Source: DAOUCV01 sp034432095 (lineage in GTDB: Bacteria > Chloroflexota > Dehalococcoidia > Dehalococcoidales > UBA2162). Taken from it: a DNA stretch of 28,477 nucleotides. The stretch covers positions 1 to 28,477 of the forward strand of contig DAOUCV010000034.1 of assembly GCA_034432095.1 (NCBI GenBank), given 5' to 3'. Of this stretch, positions 1 through 7,282 are shown one piece after another. The notes beneath the pieces are model-generated. The model saw nothing but the letters and a program-made list of their open reading frames with translations, was not told the DNA's origin and did no database searches. Position numbers and translations under genes: made by a program. Position 1 is the stretch's first letter; every line of letters starts with the position of its first letter.

Positions 1-2
1 TG

Positions 3-140
3 CGGGGCTACATGCCCAATGCTGAGATTAGGGGTGGTGACTTTCCTATTCGCAGGGCAAAAGAGCTTGATGCGGTGCTACTGGTAGGGGGGGTCCATAC
101 TATCCCGAGGTTAGGGTTGGACCTGGAGGAGAAAAAATGA
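3..140 (+). CDS. 3' end of an unidentified gene (partial)
   Basis: An open frame enters from the left edge and stops at TGA 138-140, giving 45 residues that begin RGYMPNAEIR and end GLDLEEKK. The stop overlaps the ATG of the next gene in an ATGA arrangement, which is typical of translationally coupled genes and is the main reason to believe this frame is real. The fragment reads as an ordinary soluble C-terminus with a hydrophobic strand (AVLLVGGV). I do not recognise the family, and the visible part holds no catalytic motif. Confidence 0.55.
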   Translation, partial: RGYMPNAEIRGGDFPIRRAKELDAVLLVGGVHTIPRLGLDLEEKK

Positions 141-358
141 TTGAAACGCCACGAAGAATCAAGCGAGGGTATTTAATAGGGGTCATTGTATGTATTATCT
201 TGGGCTTTCTAGGTTTGATACCACTTCTTATCAGCCTCCGTGATTTCTGGCCCTGGGTTCCCTTCGTCTCTATTGCCCTATGGATTATCAGCGGGATTAT
301 CTATGCGGTGGGGAGAAGCGTTACCGCCAGACCACTAGGAGAACCACGCCTCAAATAA
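137..358 (+). CDS. Small two-helix membrane protein, function unknown
   Basis: A 73-residue protein with a basic N-terminus (PRRIKR) and two strongly hydrophobic stretches, about residues 12-33 and 38-60, separated by a short charged turn around RDFWP. This predicts a helical hairpin in the cytoplasmic membrane. The ATG overlaps the stop of the preceding partial gene, and GGAGG lies about 7 bases upstream within that gene's end (GAGGAG), so the two are probably cotranscribed and coupled. The tail after the second helix is basic and short. No family is recognised. Its function may follow from the upstream gene, which lies mostly outside the window. Confidence 0.6.
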   Translation: MIETPRRIKRGYLIGVIVCIILGFLGLIPLLISLRDFWPWVPFVSIALWIISGIIYAVGRSVTARPLGEPRLK

Positions 359-469
359 TCCTTCTCTCCATATGCTTGATATCCCTGACTCATGCTCGAT
401 AGTCACTAGGGCCTACATCGTAAGTTATTTTTATCACAAATCGCGGTATTTTTGGCTAAGGCGGTATGC

Positions 470-1498
470 TTAAAGAGAGTATTTATGCCTTAGACTATGT
501 GAGATTTCCCTCGTCAATTCGAAAGCTCGAAGTGCTGTCGGGATGCTCTTGGTTCCCAGACCACAGGCTGGAGTTATCAGACTTTTTCTCAAGAGGTCAA
601 CATATTCAATACCCTTAGCCGATAGATATTCGAAGTTTGATTCGAGCCGTTTAATCAAGCTGGCCGCATCTTCGCTGATGGCATCCTCAGAGGTTGGCAC
701 TATCCCCCAGGCAATTAGGCCGCCTTTCTGTAGGAAGCCCTTTATTGCCTCGTGGTGTAAGAGAAACCTGTGAGAATAGTTGTAAGCATCAAACGAGACC
801 ACGTCAACCAGTTCGAGAAGAAAAGGCCAATTTGTATTCGTGCAACAATGTATGCCTCTCAATCCCCTAATAACGCCCAGAATTGCTTTAAGGTCTTGCC
901 TGGCCTTTTCCTCATCATATCCAATGTAAGGGCTATATATAAGGTCCAGACTAGATTCATCAATGAATATCATGGTATTTGAGCTGATGGTCCTGAGTAG
1001 TTCTTCTTGATACCTCACCTTCATCGTAAGATTCTTTACAAGCGCGTCCCTCATCATATCGTCATATATCATTGGCTTTCCATTCGCCACCAGTACATTC
1101 AAACCAAAACTAACGGGACCAATGCTCTGACCTTTCACAGCCTTGACGTCTCTCATCCGTTCCTTGAACTTAAGGAACGAGTGTAAGCCCTCAGCGTACT
1201 GCTCGCTTATGGCGAAGCCATCGAGAGTTCCGCGAGTCTCAAAATCAACGACCCGCTGGTAGAAATCTTCCAGTTGTAATTCAAATTTATCAGGGTCAAT
1301 ATAGAGCCTGTCACCTTCGGTAACGAGGCCAGGGAAAGCCTCAAAGAATTGCGGCATACTCTCGTTGGAGCTCCTCTTAGGTAACTGTGGCCAGTACGGC
1401 ACGTCAAAATAGTCGAGCACCACATGACAAGCCGTAACAGCATTCGTGCAGGGCACAGAGCCAATCCCGGTTGTCAGGCAATTCGCTTTAAGTTCCAT
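470..1498 (-). CDS. MetE/UROD-superfamily methyltransferase-like protein (cobalamin-independent methionine synthase C-terminal type)
   Basis: A 342-residue protein resembling the stand-alone C-terminal catalytic barrel of cobalamin-independent methionine synthase, about half the length of full MetE. The N-terminus has the family motif TGIGSVP (residues 10-16) followed by YWPQLPKR. The zinc-site signature is partly visible: HCC at 217-219 matches the HxC ligand pair and C312 in TPACGLGT matches the last cysteine ligand. Where MetE has a glutamate ligand, this protein shows Asp in VDVVSFDAY (D232 or D237). Family members of this length transfer methyl groups to thiols, sometimes from corrinoid proteins; the actual substrate here cannot be told. 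It stands alone, opposite in direction to its neighbours. No strong Shine-Dalgarno sequence is seen before the ATG at 1496-1498. Confidence 0.8.
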   Translation of the reverse strand: MELKANCLTTGIGSVPCTNAVTACHVVLDYFDVPYWPQLPKRSSNESMPQFFEAFPGLVTEGDRLYIDPDKFELQLEDFYQRVVDFETRGTLDGFAISEQYAEGLHSFLKFKERMRDVKAVKGQSIGPVSFGLNVLVANGKPMIYDDMMRDALVKNLTMKVRYQEELLRTISSNTMIFIDESSLDLIYSPYIGYDEEKARQDLKAILGVIRGLRGIHCCTNTNWPFLLELVDVVSFDAYNYSHRFLLHHEAIKGFLQKGGLIAWGIVPTSEDAISEDAASLIKRLESNFEYLSAKGIEYVDLLRKSLITPACGLGTKSIPTALRAFELTREISHSLRHKYSL

Positions 1499-1865
1499 AT
1501 CCGGATACCAGGCGTTAATTAGGACGTTGTAGGTTCTACGGCCGAAGCAAGGGCATTACACCTTTTCCAACCAGCAGCCAGGTGAGGCTCGCTGTTATCT
1601 ATTTTAGCACCGTTAAATAGGCTATTGAAGCTTAGTCGGGCATTTCCTGATAGGAGGCGTTCTCGACCTTTCGGTCTCGTCGAAAACGGACTCCGGCTTC
1701 TTGCCCTGGGTAATGCCAGAGGATAAAATTGAAAAAGGACAAGAAAAGACGCTGTCATGGGGCGCCGTGGAAATAGTTTACCATCCTTAATAAAATAGAA
1801 TTACAAAATACAGCTTCAAACAGTAAGAGGTTTTAGGGTACTTGGTCAGTTAGGGTTAGTAGCCA
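1499..1865. other. Gene-free stretch between divergent genes
   Basis: This 367-base interval separates the divergently transcribed methyltransferase-like gene and dnaJ. A 79-codon minus-strand frame (1519-1758) lies in it, but it lacks a Shine-Dalgarno sequence, a recognisable domain and normal codon texture, so I do not call it. A small hairpin-forming GACC/GGTC pair occurs near 1667-1680. No riboswitch core (cobalamin or SAM) could be recognised upstream of the methyltransferase-like gene. The right-hand third is AT-rich and probably carries the dnaJ promoter. Confidence 0.5.
1768..1796 (+). promoter_or_regulatory. Possible sigma-70 promoter of dnaJ
   Basis: TGGAAA (1768-1773) and TAAAAT (1791-1796) are separated by 17 bases, about 70 bases ahead of dnaJ. 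The -35 box is weak, so this is a suggestion only. No CIRCE element is present here. Confidence 0.3.
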
Positions 1866-3095
1866 ATGGAAAAGAGAGATTACTACCAGATTCTGGGAAT
1901 TGCCAGAGATGCTACAGAGGATGAGATAAGAAAGGCTTATCGTAGGCTGGTCATGAAGTACCACCCGGATAGAAATCCGGACCCACAGGCCACCGAAAAA
2001 ATGAAGGAAGTAAATGAGGCTTTTGCTGTTCTCAGTGACCCGGTTAAGAGGCGGAAATACGACCGATACGGGCATAAGGGCCTTGAAGGCTACACCGCCG
2101 AGGATATTTTCGGGGGCATTGACTTTGATAGCATCTTCAGCGAGCTTGGTCTGAGAAATGTGTTCGGTGATTTTTTCAGGGGCTTTGGTTTCGGGGGGAG
2201 AAGTATTTTCGATTCGTTCTTTAATGGAGATAGCCTTTTTGGTTCAAGAATGGGGTTTAGAGAGCTGGCGCCAACGAAGGGAGCAGACCTGCAATATGAT
2301 TTAGAGATTGACCTTGAGGACGCTTTCTGGGGGAAAGAGAAGAGGATAACTCTGCCCAAGAGCGAGACCTGTCCCGCCTGCCGTGGAACGGGGGCAGCCA
2401 AGGGAGGAATATCAATTTGTCGAGAGTGCCAGGGCAAGGGTCAGGTTGTCTATGAGCAAAGGTCGGGATGGAGCGTATTTCGGCGGATTACCACCTGTCC
2501 CAGATGCCAAGGGCAGGGAAGAAGGATAACTTCCGCCTGTCACCGATGCCAGGGAAGGGGAATAGTGGAAGTTCAGAAAGAGATTCGTGTCCGGATTCCG
2601 AGGGGTGCGGATAGCGGCGAGACGATAAAGGTTGAAGGGGAGGGAGAGCCAGGGACAGAGGGGGGCATGGCAGGTGACCTGTATATCAGGCTCTCCGTAA
2701 AAGACCACCCTGTCTTTAAGAGAAGAGGAGCTGACCTCTATCTGAAGAAAGAGATAACCTTCACTCAGGCGATTCTGGGTGGGAAAATTTACGGCATACC
2801 AGGGTTGGACGGGGAAGAGTCGCTGGAAATCCCTGAGGGAACCGAGAACGGAAGCGTTTTCAAGATCGAGGGGAAGGGAATGCCCGGATTTGCCGAGGAG
2901 AGGGGCGACCTGTATGTTGAAATCAAAGTATGTATGCCCAAGAAGCTGACTCGTGAGGAAAAGGCGCTGCTTGCTGAGTTTGAGAGATTGCGGGCGTTAG
3001 AACTTGACCCGTTGTTCTTGTCACAGCACCGATTTGGCCGGCTCGCCCTTCCTCCAGGGGAATCTTCTAACACTCAAAAAGCAGGGTACGATTAA
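1866..3095 (+). CDS. dnaJ: Chaperone protein DnaJ (Hsp40)
   Basis: A 409-residue type I J-protein, the cochaperone that stimulates DnaK ATPase and delivers unfolded clients. The J-domain spans about residues 5-70 with the essential HPD at 33-35. A Gly/Phe-rich linker follows (about 83-130). Four CxxCxGxG zinc repeats lie at C169/C172, C185/C188, C211/C214 and C225/C228, so both zinc centres are intact. The C-terminal substrate-binding and dimerisation domains follow to about residue 380, then a short polar tail. An in-frame TAG at 1860-1862 rules out any earlier start, although no good Shine-Dalgarno sequence precedes the ATG. No dnaK or grpE is in the window. The gene heads an operon with DUF72 and DUF429 genes only a few bases apart. 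Confidence 0.97.
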   Translation: MEKRDYYQILGIARDATEDEIRKAYRRLVMKYHPDRNPDPQATEKMKEVNEAFAVLSDPVKRRKYDRYGHKGLEGYTAEDIFGGIDFDSIFSELGLRNVFGDFFRGFGFGGRSIFDSFFNGDSLFGSRMGFRELAPTKGADLQYDLEIDLEDAFWGKEKRITLPKSETCPACRGTGAAKGGISICRECQGKGQVVYEQRSGWSVFRRITTCPRCQGQGRRITSACHRCQGRGIVEVQKEIRVRIPRGADSGETIKVEGEGEPGTEGGMAGDLYIRLSVKDHPVFKRRGADLYLKKEITFTQAILGGKIYGIPGLDGEESLEIPEGTENGSVFKIEGKGMPGFAEERGDLYVEIKVCMPKKLTREEKALLAEFERLRALELDPLFLSQHRFGRLALPPGESSNTQKAGYD

Positions 3096-3099
3096 ACCA

Positions 3100-3831
3100 A
3101 TGAGCAATCACGGGTTACTCAGGGTTAAGGTTGGTTGCTGCGGGTTTCCCGTCAGCAGAAAGGACTATTTCAGACAGTTCAACCTGGTGGAGGTTCAGCA
3201 GACCTTCTATAAGATGCCCGGGTTGGAAACTGCTCAGAGGTGGCGACAGGAGGCACCAGCAGAATTTGAATTTACCTTAAAGGCCTGGCAACTGATAACC
3301 CATCCTTGCACCAGCCCGACCTACCGTAAAGCAGGTATCAAAATTCCGGCAGGTACCGAGGGGCACTACGGTTTTTTCCAACCCAGTGAGGAGGTACATC
3401 AGGCATGGGAGCAGACAAGGAGATTTGCCCAGGCATTAGCGGCTAGGGTTATCCTGTTCCAGTGCCCGCCGAGCTTCAAGGAGACCCCGGAGAACATCGC
3501 CAATATGAGGCAATTTTTCAACTCGGTAAAGGACGCAGGATATATCTTAGCCTGGGAGCCGCGAGGCGGATGGAGTGAACCGACCATCGAAACCCTGTGT
3601 TCGGAGCTGGGGCTTGTGCACTGCGTTGACCCCATGGAAAACAAGCCGGTGTATGGCGAGACCCGATATTACCGCCTGCATGGTGGACCACATTACCGAC
3701 ATCGCTACACGAAGGAAGAGCTGGAGCACCTCAAGAATATGTTGGGGGAGAAGGAGGGCTACATTCTCTTTAATAACCTCAATATGCTTCACGATGCTCT
3801 GGCTTTCCAGCGCTTGTTGAAGGGAGAATAA
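3100..3831 (+). CDS. DUF72 family protein (YecE-like)
   Basis: About 243 residues from the ATG at 3100. A longer frame exists upstream, but it would overlap the end of dnaJ, and homology-like sequence begins only at VKVGCCGFP. The N-terminal VGCCGFP..YF block, the VEVQQTFYKMP strand and the C-terminal FNNLNMLHDALAFQRLL segment match the DUF72/YecE family, which folds as a TIM-like barrel. Its biochemical role is not established. The dnaJ stop is only 4 bases upstream and the next gene begins 3 bases after this stop, so the three genes are almost certainly one operon. The family call is firm and the function unknown. Confidence 0.88.
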   Translation: MSNHGLLRVKVGCCGFPVSRKDYFRQFNLVEVQQTFYKMPGLETAQRWRQEAPAEFEFTLKAWQLITHPCTSPTYRKAGIKIPAGTEGHYGFFQPSEEVHQAWEQTRRFAQALAARVILFQCPPSFKETPENIANMRQFFNSVKDAGYILAWEPRGGWSEPTIETLCSELGLVHCVDPMENKPVYGETRYYRLHGGPHYRHRYTKEELEHLKNMLGEKEGYILFNNLNMLHDALAFQRLLKGE

Positions 3832-3834
3832 GTT

Positions 3835-4416
3835 GTGAGAGCCGTAGGCATTGACCTTGCCGGAGTTGCAAGCCGCCCTACGGGGATGTGTGTGATGGAC
3901 GGCAACCTCCAGGCCAGCACCAACCTGGTGTATGCCGATGATGATATTGTCCGGCAGACAATTGAGGCTAAGGCGGATGTGGCGGCTATAGACGCTCCTT
4001 TAGCCCTGCCCCATGGCAGGGAATCGCTGGCAAAGAGGAATAGCGTCCATCTCAGGCAATGTGACAGGGAGCTTCTCAGGATGGGGATCAAGTTTTTCCC
4101 TATCACTCTTGGCCCGATGAGGCAGCTCACGGAGCGGGGTATCCTGTTGAAAACCACGCTGGAAAGCAAGGGGCTGACGGTCATCGAGACCTATCCTGGA
4201 GCCGCCCAGGACATATGGCAAATACCAAGAAAGAGAAGGGGACTGGAGAAGCTGGCAAAAGGTCTCAGCCTGGTGGGCGTTAAAGGGCTGGTCGGCACCA
4301 TGAGCGGTGATGAGCTTGACGCGGTAACCTGCGCCTTGGTAGGAATAATGTACCTGAGAGGGGCATATCGCGCGATAGGCAATCCTGACGAGGCACTGAT
4401 GATACTACCTCGATAA
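3835..4416 (+). CDS. DUF429 family protein (predicted RNase H-like nuclease fold)
   Basis: A 193-residue protein starting with GTG at 3835, with AGGGAG about 8 bases upstream. Motifs seen are AVGIDLAG at the N-terminus, AAIDAPLALP near residues 49-58, CDRELLRMGIKFFP in the middle, IETYPGAA and GDELDAVTCAL near the C-terminus. The ordered acidic residues (D7, D52, E in IETYP, D/E in DELDA) are the pattern of the DUF429 family, which has an RNase H-like fold and is predicted to be a nuclease; activity is unproven. It is the last gene of the dnaJ-DUF72-DUF429 operon and meets the PAC2 operon tail to tail with a 9-base gap. No terminator hairpin is visible in that gap. Confidence 0.85.
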   Translation: MRAVGIDLAGVASRPTGMCVMDGNLQASTNLVYADDDIVRQTIEAKADVAAIDAPLALPHGRESLAKRNSVHLRQCDRELLRMGIKFFPITLGPMRQLTERGILLKTTLESKGLTVIETYPGAAQDIWQIPRKRRGLEKLAKGLSLVGVKGLVGTMSGDELDAVTCALVGIMYLRGAYRAIGNPDEALMILPR

Positions 4417-4425
4417 GCAACTGAA

Positions 4426-5247
4426 CTATGACGGGGTCTTTCCCAGAAACTCAGTCACTCCCTGTGCCAGTGCCAGCTGCTCTCCCTCATTCAGGCTAAG
4501 CCCGACCTCTAGCGTGCGGATATACTTGTCTATTTCCTGGTTCTCCCTCCTCAGCAGGGCTAACTTCTCATCTTGAGCTTTTATCTTTGAGTCAAGCTCT
4601 GTCCAATCAAGACCGAGGTCAAATCTCCGATTAAAGAAGGAGAGCACGGACTTTACGGCTCTTGTGTCTTCCGCACCTGCCAGATAAAAGGCTACCTCCG
4701 GCCACAAGCTTACTCCCGGGATTCCCCTTTTTTGAGCTGCCCATAGAAGAAAACTGTTTATGGCTGGCGGTCCTTCCCATGTCATATTCTCAAGCTCGTA
4801 GCCTCGAAGCCTCCTCTGAAGCTCCGGCTGGTTAAAGACTGTCATTAATCTGCGGGGAGCGGTATGGGCAATCGGGGCAATCGTCCCGCTAACGGTATAG
4901 AGTTCCTTTATTTTGCAGTAGTATTCTCCCACATCGAGAATGGTGTTGAGGAACCTGTACCGCTCGTTAGGTGGCTGGTTGCTCTCGAATATCACCAGGT
5001 CCTTCCTCGCTCCCGCATAGAATCTGCTTACCGGAAACTGGGCTATGTCGTTGTCAATAACCACGCCACCCATGGGGAAGAACCTTTCCGGCTCGATTTC
5101 ACAAAAACTCTTGCCCTTGATGTGCTTGTTGAGGTAGTCGATTACCTTTGGTCCCAGCTTACCGGCATCTTCCTGCCAGCCGACGATGAGAGAGGCATTT
5201 TCAAGCTCGGGCTGGGAACGGACATTTACGTTAACTGGCGCTCTCAT
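4426..5247 (-). CDS. PAC2-family protein, second of a tandem pair
   Basis: About 273 residues from the ATG at 5245-5247, chosen because GAAAGG lies 8 bases upstream; an in-frame ATG at 5277 also exists but would overlap the previous gene more. The pattern matches the PAC2 (proteasome assembly chaperone 2) fold family: a first strand ASLIVGWQ, glycines, VIDYLNKH, then SRFYAGARKDLVIFESNQPP, and later INSFLLWAAQKRGIPGVSLWPEV. The last third is charged and probably coiled-coil (KIKAQDEKLALLRRENQEIDKYI). The C-terminus (GKTPS) lacks the HbYX tail by which archaeal and eukaryotic assembly factors dock on the 20S alpha ring. The start overlaps the end of the upstream paralogue by 17 bases, implying coupled translation and probably a heteromeric pair. 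Confidence 0.82.
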   Translation of the reverse strand: MRAPVNVNVRSQPELENASLIVGWQEDAGKLGPKVIDYLNKHIKGKSFCEIEPERFFPMGGVVIDNDIAQFPVSRFYAGARKDLVIFESNQPPNERYRFLNTILDVGEYYCKIKELYTVSGTIAPIAHTAPRRLMTVFNQPELQRRLRGYELENMTWEGPPAINSFLLWAAQKRGIPGVSLWPEVAFYLAGAEDTRAVKSVLSFFNRRFDLGLDWTELDSKIKAQDEKLALLRRENQEIDKYIRTLEVGLSLNEGEQLALAQGVTEFLGKTPS

Positions 5248-6169
5248 CCCCTTTGCCTTTCTTGAAGAATTCATCAATGTGTTCCATGATTCGCCTCTGG
5301 TCTTCTTCGGTAATTGGCCCGGGGCTTTCCCTGACGAATCTCATTTTCTCAATGCTGTCTTTTATCTCTTTTCTTATTGGAGGGGGTATCGCCTCTGCTT
5401 CGTAGAGATTTCCCAAGAACGTTTCAATGCTATCATCTATCTTTTTGGCCATCTCGATGAGTGGGATGAGGTCAATGTCAATCCCCAGACTGCCGGTCAA
5501 GACTTCCAGCACCGATACCGAAGCCCTGGGATATGGCCAGGGAGAAGCCTGCAAGTAGTAGGGTATTTCACCCATGAGGCAGAGAGCCTTGATGCCCCTT
5601 TTCCTGGCTACTCCCAGCAGGAGTCCATTCAGACCGGTGATGGCACCCTGACCATGTCTCCCTTCAATCTCGGACATCAGGATGGTGTTCTCATAGTCCC
5701 GTATTTCCTCGATAAGGTCTTCACTGTTGGGCACTGCCCATACCCTTGGTTTCAGGGTATGATGGGTCTGGGTCACCGCCGCACCTGATGTATAAACTCT
5801 CTGGCAGCCGAATCTTTCGGCAACATCCAGGACAAGGTTGGCCATTGCGTAGGCTTTCTCTCCTGTGGCATACAGTCTGGTACCCTCCGCCGGCTGCTCC
5901 TCACCGATAAACAGGAGCAGGTCTCTATTCCTGAGCCTCTGATAGTAGAATTTGCTGGTAGGAAACTCCAGGTCTTTCAGCAGACCATTTTGTATGGTGA
6001 CCTTGCGGGGCTCAAAGAAATCCCATGGTTCTATTTCTCCAAACTCATCGGCGGCGATGGCACGTCTCAGGTAATCAATTGCCATTATTCCAATCCGGCC
6101 AATGCCCGGCCAGCCGCAGACAAGGTGCGGTCTTTCCAGCTTTGGCTCTTTATAGAACCTGATTGCCAC
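5231..6169 (-). CDS. PAC2-family protein, first of a tandem pair
   Basis: A 312-residue protein starting with GTG at 6167-6169, with GGGAGGG 9 bases upstream. The N-terminal HLVCGWPGIGRIGIMAIDYL is a classic PAC2 opening, followed by the SKFYYQRLRNRDLLLFIGEEQP block, YTSGAAVTQTHH and GLNGLLLGVARKRGIKALCLMGEIPYY. A helical, charged C-terminal part follows (about 225-312), ending GDESAS with no HbYX proteasome-binding tail. PAC2 proteins assemble proteasomes in eukaryotes; bacterial members mostly lack an assigned role. No proteasome subunit, Mpa/ARC ATPase or Pup gene is in the window. The paralogue downstream overlaps its end, and a small J-protein gene lies upstream on the same strand, giving a chaperone-like neighbourhood. 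Confidence 0.87.
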   Translation of the reverse strand: MAIRFYKEPKLERPHLVCGWPGIGRIGIMAIDYLRRAIAADEFGEIEPWDFFEPRKVTIQNGLLKDLEFPTSKFYYQRLRNRDLLLFIGEEQPAEGTRLYATGEKAYAMANLVLDVAERFGCQRVYTSGAAVTQTHHTLKPRVWAVPNSEDLIEEIRDYENTILMSEIEGRHGQGAITGLNGLLLGVARKRGIKALCLMGEIPYYLQASPWPYPRASVSVLEVLTGSLGIDIDLIPLIEMAKKIDDSIETFLGNLYEAEAIPPPIRKEIKDSIEKMRFVRESPGPITEEDQRRIMEHIDEFFKKGKGDESAS

Positions 6170-6192
6170 GCCGTTTGACCCTCCCAGTAGAT

Positions 6193-6198
6193 ATTATA
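6193..6198 (-). promoter_or_regulatory. Possible -10 box of the PAC2 operon
   Basis: On the minus strand a perfect TATAAT lies at 6198-6193, about 24 bases before the GTG start and just ahead of the Shine-Dalgarno sequence. The matching -35 region (TAGGCT at 17-base spacing) is poor. This suggests that the PAC2 pair can be transcribed separately from the upstream J-protein gene. Confidence 0.4.
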
Positions 6199-6318
6199 GC
6201 CTGAATTAATCAACTAGCCTAGAGGACCGGTAAACAGGGCAGATGTGCCTACCCCGAACATCGGCTCCTTATTCATTACTCCACGCAAGCACGGGATACT
6301 CAAGCGGCACCATCTGGC

Positions 6319-6990
6319 CTATTTTACTTTCACCAGGATGGTGATATCGCCCGATTCGCCGTCGGTGATGCGGCGAGCGTTGCTCAACCTGACGATAGTG
6401 CCAGTCTTGACCCCCGGCGGTATTTTCACCTCCAGCCTTTTCCCTTTTCTGGTCAGGATTTTCTTCGTCCCTTGAAGGGCTTCCGCCTGGCTGATTTGCA
6501 GTTCGTAACGGACTTCCCGCTTCCCTGTGGAGGTCCTTCCCGCCTGCCGGAACAGGTCCTCAAAGCTGATTCTGCCTCCTGGTGAACTCTCAAACCTTAT
6601 GCCACCCGGGCCACCGAAGCTTCTGAAGGAGAAGGAAACGCCCTTACCCTTAAAGAAATCACCGAATATGTCATCAAGAAAGCCAAAGCCCAGCCCGGCA
6701 CTGCCGAAATCCTTCATCAAATCCTCAAAGCCAGCCCTGGTGTACTGGCTGCCAAAAATATCGCTGGCCACCCCGACCGTTCCAAACTGGTCGTACTGTC
6801 GCCTCTTCTCCGGGTCTCCCAGGACACTGAACGCCTCGTTTATCTCTTTGAATTTCTCGTTTGCCCACTTCTCTTTGCCGGGATTGCGGTCCGGGTGGTA
6901 CTGCATGGCCAGCTTTCGGTAGGCTTTCTTGATTTCCTCGTCAGAAGCGCCTTTCGGCACGCCTAATATCTTGTAGTAGTCTTTTGCCAT
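6319..6990 (-). CDS. Short J-domain protein without zinc fingers (type II-like, reduced)
   Basis: A 223-residue DnaJ homologue. The J-domain covers about residues 3-70 with HPD at 32-34 and the conserved YDQFG end, then a Gly/Phe-rich linker (about 75-150). There are no CxxC zinc repeats. The remaining C-terminal region (about 158-223) carries one compact beta-domain (VRYELQISQAEALQGTKK, then LEVKIPPGVKTGTIVRL, ending in GDITILVKVK). CbpA-type proteins usually have two such domains plus a dimerisation tail and run to about 300 residues, so this one is reduced. GAGGTG sits 5 bases before the ATG, and an extended -10 promoter lies upstream. It probably recruits DnaK to a narrower client set; PAC2 genes follow on the same strand. 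Confidence 0.88.
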   Translation of the reverse strand: MAKDYYKILGVPKGASDEEIKKAYRKLAMQYHPDRNPGKEKWANEKFKEINEAFSVLGDPEKRRQYDQFGTVGVASDIFGSQYTRAGFEDLMKDFGSAGLGFGFLDDIFGDFFKGKGVSFSFRSFGGPGGIRFESSPGGRISFEDLFRQAGRTSTGKREVRYELQISQAEALQGTKKILTRKGKRLEVKIPPGVKTGTIVRLSNARRITDGESGDITILVKVK

Positions 6991-7035
6991 CGTTTCACCT
7001 CACCACAAACACGCTTCCCTGGTGGGTATATCTTT

Positions 7036-7064
7036 ATTTTAGCATTGGTACGCGGACTGTTAAA
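7036..7064 (-). promoter_or_regulatory. Sigma-70 promoter, extended -10, for the short J-protein gene
   Basis: On the minus strand TTTAAC (7064-7059) and TAAAAT (7041-7036) are spaced by 17 bases, with TGC just before the -10 box making an extended -10. It lies about 45 bases upstream of the ATG at 6990. A TTAGCA/TGTTAA pair nearby resembles CIRCE only superficially. Confidence 0.55.
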
Positions 7065-7190
7065 ATGGGACGGCTTTAGTCAAGAGCCCTCTGCCGGCTG
7101 GGAAAAGAAATCTATGGGCAAGATTAGAGTCGTTTTGACGGCCTACCCTGTTGTAAGGCAAGGCGCCCGGAGTCAGCGAATCGTCTAAAG

Positions 7191-7264
7191 TGGGCGGTAG
7201 AGGATTTGAACCACTGACCCCCTGCGTGTAAAGCAGGTGCTCTGACCAACTGAGCTAACCGCCC
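7191..7264 (-). tRNA. tRNA-Val (anticodon TAC)
   Basis: The minus strand folds into a full cloverleaf. The acceptor stem GGGCGGT pairs with ACCGCCC, and the D-arm has the usual GCTC/GAGC stem. The anticodon stem CCTGC/GCAGG encloses loop TTTACAC, giving anticodon TAC for GTA and other valine codons, and the T-loop is TTCAAAT. The discriminator base is A, and CCA is not encoded, since CTT follows. It is the last of three tRNA genes on this strand, 21 bases after tRNA-Arg. Confidence 0.95.
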
Positions 7265-7282
7265 ATATATCCCCACTTGGTA

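Noticed and set aside
1499..1700. A cobalamin or SAM riboswitch ahead of the MetE-like gene.
   Set aside because: No core motif of either class could be recognised in the minus-strand leader.
1519..1758. A 79-codon minus-strand frame in the gap before dnaJ.
   Set aside because: No ribosome site, no domain, Arg/Ser-rich composition; kept only as a note within the intergenic entry.
5186..5788. A 200-codon plus-strand frame opposite the PAC2 genes.
   Set aside because: It is antisense to both PAC2 genes, which have Shine-Dalgarno sequences and family motifs, and it shows none itself.
7036..7066. A TTAGCA...TGTTAA pair upstream of the short J-protein gene, considered as a second CIRCE.
   Set aside because: The arms match only in part, and their spacing is two bases too short for CIRCE.
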